Assembly: GCA_002781745.1 (NCBI GenBank)
Contig: PFFW01000102.1
Span: 26,524 to 90,523 of the forward strand
DNA: 64,000 bases
Direction of reading: 5' to 3'
Source of the DNA: Rhodospirillales bacterium CG15_BIG_FIL_POST_REV_8_21_14_020_66_15
GTDB lineage: Bacteria; Pseudomonadota; Alphaproteobacteria; Rhodospirillales; Casp-alpha2
The notes below the pieces were generated by a model, which did not search any database, was not told where the DNA came from, and saw nothing but the letters and a program-made list of their open reading frames with translations. A program made the position numbers and the translations under genes. Position 1 is the stretch's first letter; each line of letters begins with the position of its first letter. Shown here piece by piece: positions 36,800 through 45,227 of this stretch.

Positions 36800-37600
36800 A
36801 TGCGTCTGTTATTCCCTTTGTTGGTTGCGCCGCTGCTGTCCGGTTGTTTACTTATCGCGGCAGGAATGGTGGACGCCATTGGCGTAAATGATCCAGCTGA
36901 CGAGGCGACCGTGAAAAAATTCAGAGCCCTCTGCGAAGCAGGATCAGGGCTACAAGTGTATAAGAGTGTGGAAAATGTGGAGGGTGTATTTGATAGAACC
37001 TCGAAGTCGGGCTGCAGCATATGCGAGGACGCACTAGTAAACGCAAAATACGAGTATGTTGAATTTGAAGTTTCTCCAGATGCCCCCTCTGGCTTTGTAC
37101 ATCCATTCTTATTCGACCGGAGATATACGTTTGTGCCGGGCCTCTATAGGGCGACTTTGAAGCCCGCCCATCACCCTGATTGCGGGATGTTTTACGAGGT
37201 TCACGAAAGTTATTACCCAAACAAGGAATATGCCGCCAAACACCTTGAATATATACACAGAAAATTAGGTGGACGTTGCATCTCGGTCAACGAGATCGAT
37301 AAGGTCACGACAGATTACGCGTTCAAAGAATACAGAAGAGAAACAATAACAAAGGAAAGACTTTTCCTATATCGATCCGAATGGTCAAATTATTACACTG
37401 GGGAGCTACATGCAAAATACGCCAAGGTCGTATTGAATAAGAACATCACGAGGCACGAAGCGTTTTATCCCGATAAAATTTCAGAAGTTGTATCGTGCCC
37501 CGCAAAAAACAGTCCAGAATTTGAAGAGCCCTCAGTCGAGAAGGTCTTCATTCCCGCCCACCAAAACCGCGCAAGCAATTTTATTTTGACACCTCGTTAA
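36800..37600 (+). CDS. Putative lipoprotein of unknown function, AT-rich
   Basis: The product has 266 residues, with an AAAGGAAGG site before the ATG. The N-terminus MRLLFPLLVAPLLSGCLLIAAG has a lipobox LLSGC, so lipid attachment at Cys16 is likely. Four or more further Cys residues (CSICEDA, DCGMFYEV, GRCISV, SCPAK) could form disulfides after export. GC content and codon use are clearly lower than in the neighbours (many AAA, ATA, AAT codons), which points to recent acquisition. I recognise no family. It overlaps the convergent cckA gene by 4 bp. Confidence 0.8.
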   Translation: MRLLFPLLVAPLLSGCLLIAAGMVDAIGVNDPADEATVKKFRALCEAGSGLQVYKSVENVEGVFDRTSKSGCSICEDALVNAKYEYVEFEVSPDAPSGFVHPFLFDRRYTFVPGLYRATLKPAHHPDCGMFYEVHESYYPNKEYAAKHLEYIHRKLGGRCISVNEIDKVTTDYAFKEYRRETITKERLFLYRSEWSNYYTGELHAKYAKVVLNKNITRHEAFYPDKISEVVSCPAKNSPEFEEPSVEKVFIPAHQNRASNFILTPR

Positions 37601-40197
37601 AGCCCCTCGCTGACAATGATCTCCTTCACCTTGCCGACCAGGGTCTTCAGGGTGAAGGGCTTGGGCAGGAAGTGCAGGGTCTCGTCCTTGTCGATCTGGT
37701 CCTGGAAGGCGTCCTCGGCGTAGCCGGACATCAGGATCACCTTCACCTGCGGCATCTGTTCGCGGAGCCGGCGCACCAGGGTGTAGCCGTCCATGCCGGG
37801 CATAACCACGTCGGAGACGATGAGGTCGATCTTACGGTCCGTGCCGTTGATGACGTCGAGCGCCGCCTCGCCGTTCTGGGCCTCCAGCACCTTGTAGCCC
37901 TTGTTCCTGAGCGCGCGGGCGCCGAACATGCGCACGGCGTCCTCGTCCTCGACCAGGAGGATCGTCTCGGAGCCCGTGAGGTCGGCCTCGAACAGCGGCA
38001 GTTCCGGCTCCTTGCCTTCCTTGGCCTGGCCCTTCCCCTTCGCCCCGCCCGCCCGGGGCCGGGCGTCGTCGGCGAGGGCGGCCGCCGCCCGGCGCGCGCG
38101 GGTGTCCTCGTCGGCGCGCGGGAACAACAGGCGGAACACCGTGCCCCGCCCGATATGGCTTTCCACGGTCACGTAGCCGCCCGACTGATGGATGATGCCG
38201 TAGACGGTGGACAGGCCCAGGCCCGTGCCCTGCCCCACCTCCTTGGTCGAGAAGAACGGCTCGAAGATGCGGCTCATGACGTCCTTGGGGATGCCGGTGC
38301 CGCGGTCCTCGACCTCGACCACGATGTAGGAGCCGACGGGGATGACCTCGCCCGACTGCTGCAGCGGGCGTTCCAGGTCGCGGCGGAAGGTGCGGATCAC
38401 CAGTGGCCCGCCCTCGGTCATAGCGTCGCGGGCGTTGACCGCCAGGTTGATGATGACCTGGTCGAACTGGCCGCGGTCGGCGAGGATGCGCCCGGCCCCG
38501 CGCTCGTGCTCCAGCTTCAGTTTCACCGTCTCGCCGAGCAGCCGGCGCAGCAGGTTGGAGAGGTCGTTGAGCGCGTCCTCGGGATCGAGCAAATCCGGCT
38601 CCAGGTTCTGCTTGCGCGAGAAGGCGAGCAACTGGCGCACCAGGTTGGTCGCCCGGTGGGCGTTCTGCTTGATCTGCTGCAGGTCGTTGAACGACGGATC
38701 GCCCGGCCCGTGGCGCTCCAACAGCAGGTCCGTGAAACCGATCATGGCCGTGAGCAGGTTGTTGAAGTCGTGCGCCACGCCGCCCGCGAGCTGGCCCACG
38801 GCCTGCATCTTCTGCGACTGGGCGAACTGGATCTCCAGGTTCTTCTGTTCCGTGGTGTCGATGAAGTGCAGGACCAGGCCGGTGATGCGGCCGGCGCCGT
38901 CCTCCATCCTGGACGCAAACAGCGTCGCCGCGGCCTGCCGCCCGCCGGGCGCCGCAAGGCGGATTTCCGTCTGCGTCGCCCGCACGCGGCCCATGACGAC
39001 GTCGGACAGCGCCGAGGCCACCACGTCGCGGTCCTCGGGCAGCAGGCGTTCGGCGAAGGGCCGTCCGGCGACCATGTCGCGGTGGGCGCCCGCCAGGGCC
39101 AGGAACGCGCGGTTGCAGTCCATCACCCGGCCCTGGCCGTCGAGCAGGGCGATGGCCACCGGCGCGTCGTCGAACAGGAAGCGCAGGCGCCGGGCCGGGC
39201 CCAGGACCTCGCCGCTTGCGTCCGTCCAGGCCATGTCGCGCAGCAGGATCGAGCGCGTATAGACCAGCGTGCCGTCGGTGGTTTCGCGGTGGCTTTGCAG
39301 CAGGGTGGCCGTGAACTCGGTACCGTCGGCGGCGCGCAGGGTCACCAGGCCGTGACCGTCCTGGCCCAGGTCGCCGCCGTCGTCATCGCCGTTGCCGTTG
39401 GCGCCGTTTCCGTTGCCGTTCCCGGGGCTGGCCGAGGTCACGAATTCGGCGAACGGCCGCCCGCCCATGGCCACGCGGTCGACGCCGAGCCAGCCCGCCA
39501 TGCAGGAATTGGCATAGACGATGCGCCCGCGCCCATCGACGGAGAACACGCCGACGGGCAGACCGTCGAGCAGGTCCGCGCGCCGCGCCTCGGCCGACTG
39601 GCGGGCCGACGTCTGGCGTTTTTCCTCGGTCACGTCCTGGGCCCGCCACTGCACGTAGCGCGCGGTGCCCGCGCCCGCTCCGGCGCCGATCCCGTCGTCG
39701 CCGAACGGCTCGACGCTGAGGCGCCGCCACGCGGGCTTGCCGTCCTGGCGGCGGCAGATCACCTCGCCGCCCCCGGCGGTGCCGTCGGCGGCGGCCGCGC
39801 GCAGCCTGCGGAACGCGTCGCGGGACCGGCCCTGGCTGTCGAGCGCCCGCTGTACCTTGTCCAAAAGGTCGCTTGCCCCCTCGGCGCCGTCCAGGAAGAA
39901 CAGGTTGCGGAAGGCCCCATTGGCGTACATGCCGACGCCGTCCCAGGTGGCGATCAGCAGGCCGTCGCCGGAGTCCTCGGCCGCCATGCGGATCAGTTCC
40001 GCCATGGGCCCGCCGCCGGGCCGGCCGGCGGCCCTGCGGCCCATGCGCCAGGCCGCCGCGAGCAGGCCGAACGCGGCCGCCGCCAGCACCGCCCCCGCGG
40101 GCGGCGCCCAGGCGTGATCGAGCCCGAACATCAGGCCCGCCGCGACCCCCAGAAGGGCCGCGCCGGCGTTCAGGACGTGGGGCATTCGATACTGCAT
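37597..40197 (-). CDS. cckA: CckA-type hybrid sensor histidine kinase
   Basis: The product has 866 residues. Two N-terminal hydrophobic segments are followed by several PAS-like domains with an Asn/Gly-rich linker, then the HisKA domain with GGVAHDFNNLLTAMIGFTD (His at about 476), the ATPase domain (NLAVNARDAM, DRGTGIPKDV, GQGTGLGLSTVYGI) and a C-terminal receiver with Asp at about 796 (VSDVVMPGMDG). This architecture and the HDFNNLL motif are those of CckA, which feeds phosphate through ChpT to CtrA, a master regulator of cell cycle and flagellar genes in alphaproteobacteria. It is the last gene after flhB. Confidence 0.93.
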   Translation of the reverse strand: MQYRMPHVLNAGAALLGVAAGLMFGLDHAWAPPAGAVLAAAAFGLLAAAWRMGRRAAGRPGGGPMAELIRMAAEDSGDGLLIATWDGVGMYANGAFRNLFFLDGAEGASDLLDKVQRALDSQGRSRDAFRRLRAAAADGTAGGGEVICRRQDGKPAWRRLSVEPFGDDGIGAGAGAGTARYVQWRAQDVTEEKRQTSARQSAEARRADLLDGLPVGVFSVDGRGRIVYANSCMAGWLGVDRVAMGGRPFAEFVTSASPGNGNGNGANGNGDDDGGDLGQDGHGLVTLRAADGTEFTATLLQSHRETTDGTLVYTRSILLRDMAWTDASGEVLGPARRLRFLFDDAPVAIALLDGQGRVMDCNRAFLALAGAHRDMVAGRPFAERLLPEDRDVVASALSDVVMGRVRATQTEIRLAAPGGRQAAATLFASRMEDGAGRITGLVLHFIDTTEQKNLEIQFAQSQKMQAVGQLAGGVAHDFNNLLTAMIGFTDLLLERHGPGDPSFNDLQQIKQNAHRATNLVRQLLAFSRKQNLEPDLLDPEDALNDLSNLLRRLLGETVKLKLEHERGAGRILADRGQFDQVIINLAVNARDAMTEGGPLVIRTFRRDLERPLQQSGEVIPVGSYIVVEVEDRGTGIPKDVMSRIFEPFFSTKEVGQGTGLGLSTVYGIIHQSGGYVTVESHIGRGTVFRLLFPRADEDTRARRAAAALADDARPRAGGAKGKGQAKEGKEPELPLFEADLTGSETILLVEDEDAVRMFGARALRNKGYKVLEAQNGEAALDVINGTDRKIDLIVSDVVMPGMDGYTLVRRLREQMPQVKVILMSGYAEDAFQDQIDKDETLHFLPKPFTLKTLVGKVKEIIVSEGL

Positions 40198-40339
40198 GGT
40201 TCCGATACCGGTACCGGGCGACGACAGCGGGGCGCTTGTTCAAGGCGCGTTTCAGGGAACAGGATGACCACGCAGCGGCCCCTGTCAACCGCGCGCACCG
40301 GCGCCGGTCGCTCCCCCGTCACGCCGCCCCGCGGGGCGA

Positions 40340-41410
40340 TCAATGGGGCAGCTTGCCCTTCAGGCGCATGACGTAGCCGATAACCTCGGCGACCGCCTTG
40401 AAATGTTCCGGCGGGATTTCCTCGTCCAGTTCCACCGAATTGTAGAGAGCCCGCGCCAGCGGCGGGTTTTCGACGATGGTGATCTCGTGTTCCTCGGCGA
40501 TCTCCCTGATCTTGAGCGCCAGGAAGTCCTGCCCCTTGGCGATGACCTTGGGGGCGGGCATGGTTTCCATCTTGTATTCCAGGGCGACCGCGAAGTGGGT
40601 CGGGTTGGTGATGACCACGTCGGCCTGAGGCACCGCCGCCATCATGCGCTTGCGCGCGCGCTCCATGCGGATCTGGCGGATTCGCGCCTTGATCTGCGGG
40701 TCGCCGTCGGTCTGTTTGTGCTCGTCCTTGATCTCGGTCTTGGACATCCGCATCTGCTTCATGAAATTCGCGCGCTGATAGATGAAGTCGAGCGCCGAAA
40801 TCACGGTCATCACGCCGACGCTGGCGACGGCCATCAGGATGGCGATCTCGTGAATGCGCCGAAGCGCCGCCCCCGTGGACACCGCCGGCAGCATCTGCAG
40901 GTCGTGCATCATGGGAATGGCGAGGCCGAAGGCGACCACGGCCACCAAGGTGATCTTGAGGATGCCCTTGGCGAATTCCATCAGCCCCTGACTGGAGAAC
41001 AGCCGTTTGACGCCGCTCAAGGGATTGATCTTGCTGGGTTTCGGTTCGATCTTCTTGACCGACCAGATGAGGCCGAACTGACCCACGTTGGCGGCGATCG
41101 CCAACAGGACGAAGGTACCCAAGGCGGGAGCCAGGATGATGCCGACCTCCGAGGCGACCTTGGAGAACACCAGACGCAGGTGTTCGAAATCCATCGGGAT
41201 CGAATAGGCGGAGGCGATGAAGCGTTGGCCGATGACGGCGATGTCGCGGGCCATCGCCGGAGCCAGGAACAGAAGCACTCCGGCGCCCCCGATCAGGATC
41301 ATCCAGCTCTTGATTTCCTGGGATTGGGCGACCTGGCCCTCTTCCCGCGCCTTGGCGAGTTTCCGCGAAGTCGGGTCTTCGGTTTTTTGCGAGTCGTCTT
41401 CTTCTGCCAT
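40340..41410 (-). CDS. flhB: Flagellar export switch protein FlhB
   Basis: A membrane component of the flagellar type III export gate, 356 residues. It starts MAEEDDSQKTEDPTSRKLAKAREEGQVAQS, the typical cytosolic N-terminus, then has four transmembrane segments and the cytosolic domain. The autocleavage motif NPTH lies at residues 269-272, followed by VALEYK and the conserved PLARALYNSVELDEEIP. Cleavage between Asn and Pro switches export from rod/hook to filament substrates. It follows fliR by 22 bp. Confidence 0.96.
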   Translation of the reverse strand: MAEEDDSQKTEDPTSRKLAKAREEGQVAQSQEIKSWMILIGGAGVLLFLAPAMARDIAVIGQRFIASAYSIPMDFEHLRLVFSKVASEVGIILAPALGTFVLLAIAANVGQFGLIWSVKKIEPKPSKINPLSGVKRLFSSQGLMEFAKGILKITLVAVVAFGLAIPMMHDLQMLPAVSTGAALRRIHEIAILMAVASVGVMTVISALDFIYQRANFMKQMRMSKTEIKDEHKQTDGDPQIKARIRQIRMERARKRMMAAVPQADVVITNPTHFAVALEYKMETMPAPKVIAKGQDFLALKIREIAEEHEITIVENPPLARALYNSVELDEEIPPEHFKAVAEVIGYVMRLKGKLPH

Positions 41411-41432
41411 CGCCGCCGGTCCTGATTGCCGC

Positions 41433-42191
41433 CTAACCGGTGAAGGCGGCGTATCCCCGCTGGAAGTGGTTGAGGAAGACCAGCATGATCGACGAGAACA
41501 CGATCATCAGGGCGCCGATCTGGACCGTGAGCTGCACCGGCAGGCCGAAGAAGAACACCGGCAACTGCGGCATCAGGCGGCCCAGAACGCCCAGCCCGAT
41601 GTAATAGACCATGGCGATGACCAGGAACGGGATCGACAACTGGAACCCCAGGGCGAAGCTGTCGGCCACGCGGCGCGCCAGCATCAGCGCCATGTCGCCG
41701 GTCGCGACCCCTTCGCCGGGGACGAACAGGTTGTAGGAGTCGGCGACCACCGCGAAGTAGACGTGGTGGCTGTCGGTCACGAAGATCATCACCAGTCCCG
41801 CCACGGTCAACAGGTTGGCGATGACCGAACTCTGCTGTTCCGCGATCGGATCCTGGATAAGCGCGTTCGCCATGGCGGCGAACAGGGCGATCATGGTTCC
41901 CGCCGTCTGCAGAGCGCCGACCAGGATCACCGCGATCCCGCCCAGGAACAGGCCGACCACGATCTCGCCGGCGATCAGGAGGAACAGGACCCAGGGGCTC
42001 GCCGGGGGGGCGGGCAGGGATTCCGCCAGGACCGGCGTCATAACCACGGCGACGAGAACCGCCAGGGCGACGCGGATGCGCGCGCTGACATAGGCCGCGG
42101 CGATGCCGGGCAGGATCGCCATCATGGCGCCGACGCGGGCGAGGACCAGCAGGAAGGCGAAAACATTGAGTTTCAGGAGTTCTTCGAGCAT
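41433..42191 (-). CDS. fliR: Flagellar export gate protein FliR
   Basis: This 252-residue integral membrane protein has six or so hydrophobic segments, starting MLEELLKLNVFAFLLVLARVGAMMAILPG, where the LARVGAMMxxLPG pattern is characteristic of FliR. The conserved PFLVIAMVYYIGLGVLGRLMPQLPVFF is near the C-terminus. FliR forms the export gate with FliP and FliQ. It lies between fliQ and flhB with short spacers. Confidence 0.95.
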   Translation of the reverse strand: MLEELLKLNVFAFLLVLARVGAMMAILPGIAAAYVSARIRVALAVLVAVVMTPVLAESLPAPPASPWVLFLLIAGEIVVGLFLGGIAVILVGALQTAGTMIALFAAMANALIQDPIAEQQSSVIANLLTVAGLVMIFVTDSHHVYFAVVADSYNLFVPGEGVATGDMALMLARRVADSFALGFQLSIPFLVIAMVYYIGLGVLGRLMPQLPVFFFGLPVQLTVQIGALMIVFSSIMLVFLNHFQRGYAAFTG

Positions 42192-42201
42192 GGCGCCGCC
42201 C

Positions 42202-42465
42202 CTAGAGCGCCGTAATTCGGTCGAACAGGCTGTCGGCGAAGATCGTCACCGTGTTGATCATGAAGGGCAGCAGCACGACGATGGCGATGAAGATGACGAT
42301 GATCTTCGGCACGAAGGTCAGGGTCATTTCCTGGATCGTCGTCAGCGCCTGGAACAGGGCGATGATGAGGCCGCTGATCAGGCCCAGGAACATGATGGGG
42401 CCCGCGACCTTGAGGACGACCCACATGGCGTCGCGGCCGACGTCGATGACATCAACTTCGCTCAT
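42202..42465 (-). CDS. fliQ: Flagellar export gate protein FliQ
   Basis: This 87-residue protein has two transmembrane helices (VVLKVAGPIMFLGLISGLIIALFQA and IIVIFIAIVVLLPFMI) separated by the conserved FQALTTIQEMTLTFVPK loop, which is diagnostic for FliQ. Four copies stack around the FliP/FliR gate. It lies 33 bp after fliE and 10 bp before fliR. Confidence 0.96.
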   Translation of the reverse strand: MSEVDVIDVGRDAMWVVLKVAGPIMFLGLISGLIIALFQALTTIQEMTLTFVPKIIVIFIAIVVLLPFMINTVTIFADSLFDRITAL

Positions 42466-42498
42466 CTGGGCGTTTCCCCGTGCCCCGGCCCGGACGGG

Positions 42499-42828
42499 TT
42501 ACACCGGCATCCGGATGATGTCGTTGTAGGCTTCGAGAACCTTGTCGCGCACGTTGACCACGGTCTGCAGGGTCATTTCGGCCTCGGCCACGGCGGTCAC
42601 CACCTGGGTGATGTCGGCGCGGTCGTTGATGGCGGCGATGGACATTTTTTCCGAACGCTCGCCGATCTTGCGGGCCTCCATGATGGCGCTGCGCACCAGG
42701 TCACCGAACTCTTCCTGGCTTTTGGCGATGGGCGCCGTTTCGGCCTGGCTGCCGGTGATCTGCTGGCGGGCCGCCCGCTGATAGGCGGTCAGCGCATGGT
42801 GAATGTTGAAGTCGGCGGTGGTGGTCAT
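42499..42828 (-). CDS. fliE: Flagellar hook-basal body protein FliE
   Basis: This 109-residue exported protein links the MS-ring to the rod. The C-terminal half is diagnostic: DRADITQVVTAVAEAEMTLQTVVNVRDKVLEAYNDIIRMPV. The N-terminal half is variable, as usual. It follows flgC by 62 bp in the flgB-flgC-fliE order. Confidence 0.95.
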   Translation of the reverse strand: MTTTADFNIHHALTAYQRAARQQITGSQAETAPIAKSQEEFGDLVRSAIMEARKIGERSEKMSIAAINDRADITQVVTAVAEAEMTLQTVVNVRDKVLEAYNDIIRMPV

Positions 42829-42890
42829 TGTTTTGCTCCCGTTCTAGGCCCGCTTGGGCCCGGTCCGCGTTGGGACCTTGACTATGGCGG

Positions 42891-43307
42891 CTAGTTCGAC
42901 CGCAGCACGTCGATGACGCCGTTCAGCATCGTCTTCGACGAGCGGATGAGGTTCAGGTTGGCTTCGTAGGACCGCTGCGCTTCGCGCATGTCCATCATCT
43001 CGATCATGGTGTTGACGTTGGGCGTCTGCACGTAGCCGTCCTTGTCGGCGGCCGGATGGGACGGATCGTACTTCTTACCGAAATCCGACATGTCCTTGTG
43101 CAGCCGGTGGACCCGCACCGTTTCCGCGCCGACGGACTTGTCCAGCTCGTTCCTGAAGGTCACCAGCTTGCGCCGGTAGGGGGAATCGCCCGGCCGCTGC
43201 GGCAGACTGTCGGCGTTGGCGATGTTCTGGGAAATGACGCGCAGGCGCGTTCCCTGCACGCGCATTCCGGCGCTGGAAATGCGGATCGTCTTGATGATGT
43301 CGTCCAT
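42891..43307 (-). CDS. flgC: Flagellar proximal rod protein FlgC
   Basis: This 138-residue rod protein has the N-terminal RISSAGMRVQGTRLRVISQNIANADS, the rod/hook family signature (ANAD), and the C-terminal VNTMIEMMDMREAQRSYEANLNLIRSSKTML. It is exported through the flagellar type III system. It lies between flgB and fliE; a 161-bp gap separates it from flgB. Confidence 0.96.
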   Translation of the reverse strand: MDDIIKTIRISSAGMRVQGTRLRVISQNIANADSLPQRPGDSPYRRKLVTFRNELDKSVGAETVRVHRLHKDMSDFGKKYDPSHPAADKDGYVQTPNVNTMIEMMDMREAQRSYEANLNLIRSSKTMLNGVIDVLRSN

Positions 43308-43468
43308 CTGGGCTTACGCCTCCTCGTTGGTCATCCGGACGCGGGTTCTCCCTGTGTCCGGCGGCGTTGGTTTGGACGACGTTCTGTCGAGGTTCCCGTT
43401 CCAGGTTCGCCATCGGGCCCTTGCGGCCCGCATTTCGTTTGCGGGCGCCAGGCACCCGATGCGGCCGG

Positions 43469-43864
43469 CTAGCGCGAGCGGCCCGCCATCTTCAGCATCT
43501 CCATGTGCTTCCTGTAGAGTTCGGTGGTCAGGCGGTGGCTGGTCTGCGTTTCCGAGACCTTGCCCATCTGTTCCTCGAGCACCACCGAGTTGCCGTTCGG
43601 CGCGGTCTCGAATGGATGGCGCGGCTCCTCGACGAAGAAATCGCGGATGCGCTTGCGCCGCCCGCCAAGCTGGCCCGGACCCGTGGTCACCATGTTCAAC
43701 TGCGCCGATTCCTTGCGCAGAAGCTCGCGGAACTCATAGGGCTTGAGGTCCTTCGCCTTGTAGTCGGGAGTATCCGAATTGGAGATGTTCTGGGCCAGGA
43801 TCTCCTGGCGCTGGCCAAGCCAGTTGAGGCGTTTCTTGACGGCTGCGAAGAGGGTGAGGTCCAT
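43469..43864 (-). CDS. flgB: Flagellar proximal rod protein FlgB
   Basis: The product has 131 residues from MDLTLFAAVKK (43864), which follows an AAAGGGG-type site. The rod signature is LNWLGQRQEILAQNISNSDTPDYKAKDLKP, and the C-terminus has TTELYRKHMEMLKMAGRSR. It is the first gene of flgB-flgC-fliE-fliQ-fliR-flhB-cckA. A CtrA-type site lies about 105 bp upstream. Confidence 0.95.
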   Translation of the reverse strand: MDLTLFAAVKKRLNWLGQRQEILAQNISNSDTPDYKAKDLKPYEFRELLRKESAQLNMVTTGPGQLGGRRKRIRDFFVEEPRHPFETAPNGNSVVLEEQMGKVSETQTSHRLTTELYRKHMEMLKMAGRSR

Positions 43865-43969
43865 TCGCGCGCGGCCCCTTTCTGCCTGAGATCGGCTGTT
43901 GTCCCCTGGTCCCGGAAACCTGTGAAAAGGTCGCGGAACCGTCCTGCTAGGCATTATCTGCCGGGTTCC

Positions 43970-43984
43970 TTAACAACCTGTTAA
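43970..43984. promoter_or_regulatory. CtrA-type binding site between flgB and the divergent FlhB-like gene
   Basis: TTAACAACCTGTTAA is a perfect TTAA-N7-TTAA site, the consensus half-site spacing for the cell-cycle regulator CtrA. It lies in the 292-bp divergent region that must hold both promoters. The flgB operon ends in cckA, whose product controls CtrA, so the arrangement suggests a feedback connection (inference). Confidence 0.65.
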
Positions 43985-44156
43985 GCCCGCCCGGCCTCCG
44001 CGCCGCGCCGCCGCGGGGCCAATAAACGTCTGATTTCGATACGGAAACCGGCTCCCGCCGTAATCATTTGTTAAACCGCGTACCGTTAGGATCGGACGAC
44101 TCCGGCAATTCTTGCCCAGCATCCACCATTGCCCATCCAGCGGGGGCCCCAGGCAC

Positions 44157-44561
44157 GTGAACGCAGACAACCCCAAAGACCCGGCCGGCACGGACAACAC
44201 CGGCCAGGACGGCGCGCAAGGGAACGTCCGGCGCATCCCGGCGACCAAGGACGCGATCGCCGTCGCCCTGGCAGAGGGCGCCCTGCCCGGCAAGGCGCCC
44301 AGCGTGGTCGCCGGCGGGCGCGGACGGGTTGCGGAACAGATCCTTCAGGTCGCCTTCGCCAACGGCATCAAGGTGCGCGAGGACGCGGACCTGGCCCAGC
44401 TTCTGACCACCATCGACATGGAAGAGGAAATCCCCGTCGAGGCCTTCGCGGCCGTCGCCGAGATTCTCATCTACCTGTACCGCGCCAACGGCGCCGACGA
44501 TCTGGCCGGGAAAAGCCGCGACGACATCGTCCGCGAATGGATGGGAGACACGCCGCAATGA
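44157..44561 (+). CDS. FlhB C-terminal-domain-like protein (FhlB/FlhX type)
   Basis: The product has 134 residues from the GTG at 44157 (AGG a few bases before). It matches the cytosolic FlhB/EscU C-domain without membrane helices: DAIAVALAEG, then GRGRVAEQILQVAFANGIKVREDADLAQLLTTIDMEEEIPVEAFAAVAEILIYLYRAN. FlhB itself ends with the same ARAL(x)..LDEEIP..(F/H)xAVAEVxGYV pattern. The NPTH motif is absent; GGRGRVAEQ stands in its place. Such stand-alone domains can replace or modulate the FlhB switch in other bacteria. It overlaps the next gene by 4 bp. Confidence 0.85.
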   Translation: MNADNPKDPAGTDNTGQDGAQGNVRRIPATKDAIAVALAEGALPGKAPSVVAGGRGRVAEQILQVAFANGIKVREDADLAQLLTTIDMEEEIPVEAFAAVAEILIYLYRANGADDLAGKSRDDIVREWMGDTPQ

Positions 44562-44872
44562 ACGCCACCGGCAACGGCGAAAACGACGGCACCGCGCCGG
44601 CCTCGCTCGAGGCGGCGATGACGGAAGTCGAGACCATGATCCGCAATGCGCGCCGCGCGCTGGCCGGGGGCGAACTCCTCGACATGACACCCCTGGGCGA
44701 GCGGGTCGCCGGCCTGTGCGATAACGTACGCGCGATGGCGCTTGCGTCGTCGGACCCGGACGCCATTCGCCGCCGCCTGGAAAAGATGGTCGCCGACCTG
44801 AACCGCCTGGAGGAGGAAATCCGCGCCGGCGCGGGACTGAACCCGGCCGACGGCGGGGCGGATAGGGAATAA
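44558..44872 (+). CDS. Small hypothetical helical protein in the fliO-fliP operon
   Basis: The product has 104 residues, starting MNATGNGENDG. The middle reads AAMTEVETMIRNARRALAGGELLDMTPLGERVAGLCDNVRAM and the rest is helical, with RRRLEKMVADLNRLEEEI forming a likely coiled coil. The start overlaps the upstream gene by 4 bp (ATGA) and fliO follows 5 bp after, so it is in the operon. The helical form and position suggest a flagellar export chaperone or regulator (FlgN-like), but no family signature is clear. Confidence 0.65.
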   Translation: MNATGNGENDGTAPASLEAAMTEVETMIRNARRALAGGELLDMTPLGERVAGLCDNVRAMALASSDPDAIRRRLEKMVADLNRLEEEIRAGAGLNPADGGADRE

Positions 44873-44876
44873 CGCG

Positions 44877-45227
44877 ATGGATGTGGACGGCTACCTCCGC
44901 TTCGTCCTGGCCCTGGTCTTCGTGATCGGCCTGATCGCCGTGTTCGCGGCGCTTGCCCGGCGTGCCGGATGGGGCTTTCCCGCCGCCGCCATCAAGCGCG
45001 CTGGCAGCCGACGTCTGGGCGTCGTCGAGGTGACGCCGCTGGACGGCCGCCGACGGCTGATCCTGGTCCGCCGCGACAACGTCGAACACCTGCTGCTGGT
45101 CGGGCCCGCGTCCGAACTGGTCATCGAAACCGGAATCTCCGGACCCGGCGACGGCGCGTTCAAACGGGCCCTGGACGCGGCCGCCGCCCCGGCCCCGGCA
45201 GGCAACGGGCACGAGGACCGGTCATGA
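44877..45227 (+). CDS. fliO: Flagellar biosynthesis protein FliO
   Basis: This 116-residue protein has a single N-terminal transmembrane segment (YLRFVLALVFVIGLIAVFAALARRAG) and the FliO cytosolic strand pattern RRLGVVEVTPLDGRRRLILVRRDNVEHLLLVG. FliO stabilises FliP during gate assembly. The C-terminus is Ala/Pro-rich. It overlaps fliP by 4 bp. Confidence 0.9.
   Translation: MDVDGYLRFVLALVFVIGLIAVFAALARRAGWGFPAAAIKRAGSRRLGVVEVTPLDGRRRLILVRRDNVEHLLLVGPASELVIETGISGPGDGAFKRALDAAAAPAPAGNGHEDRS

Noticed and set aside
44112..44126. TGGGCA...TTGCC upstream of flgB as a sigma-54 promoter
   Set aside because: The GG-GC spacing is one base short, which normally abolishes activity.
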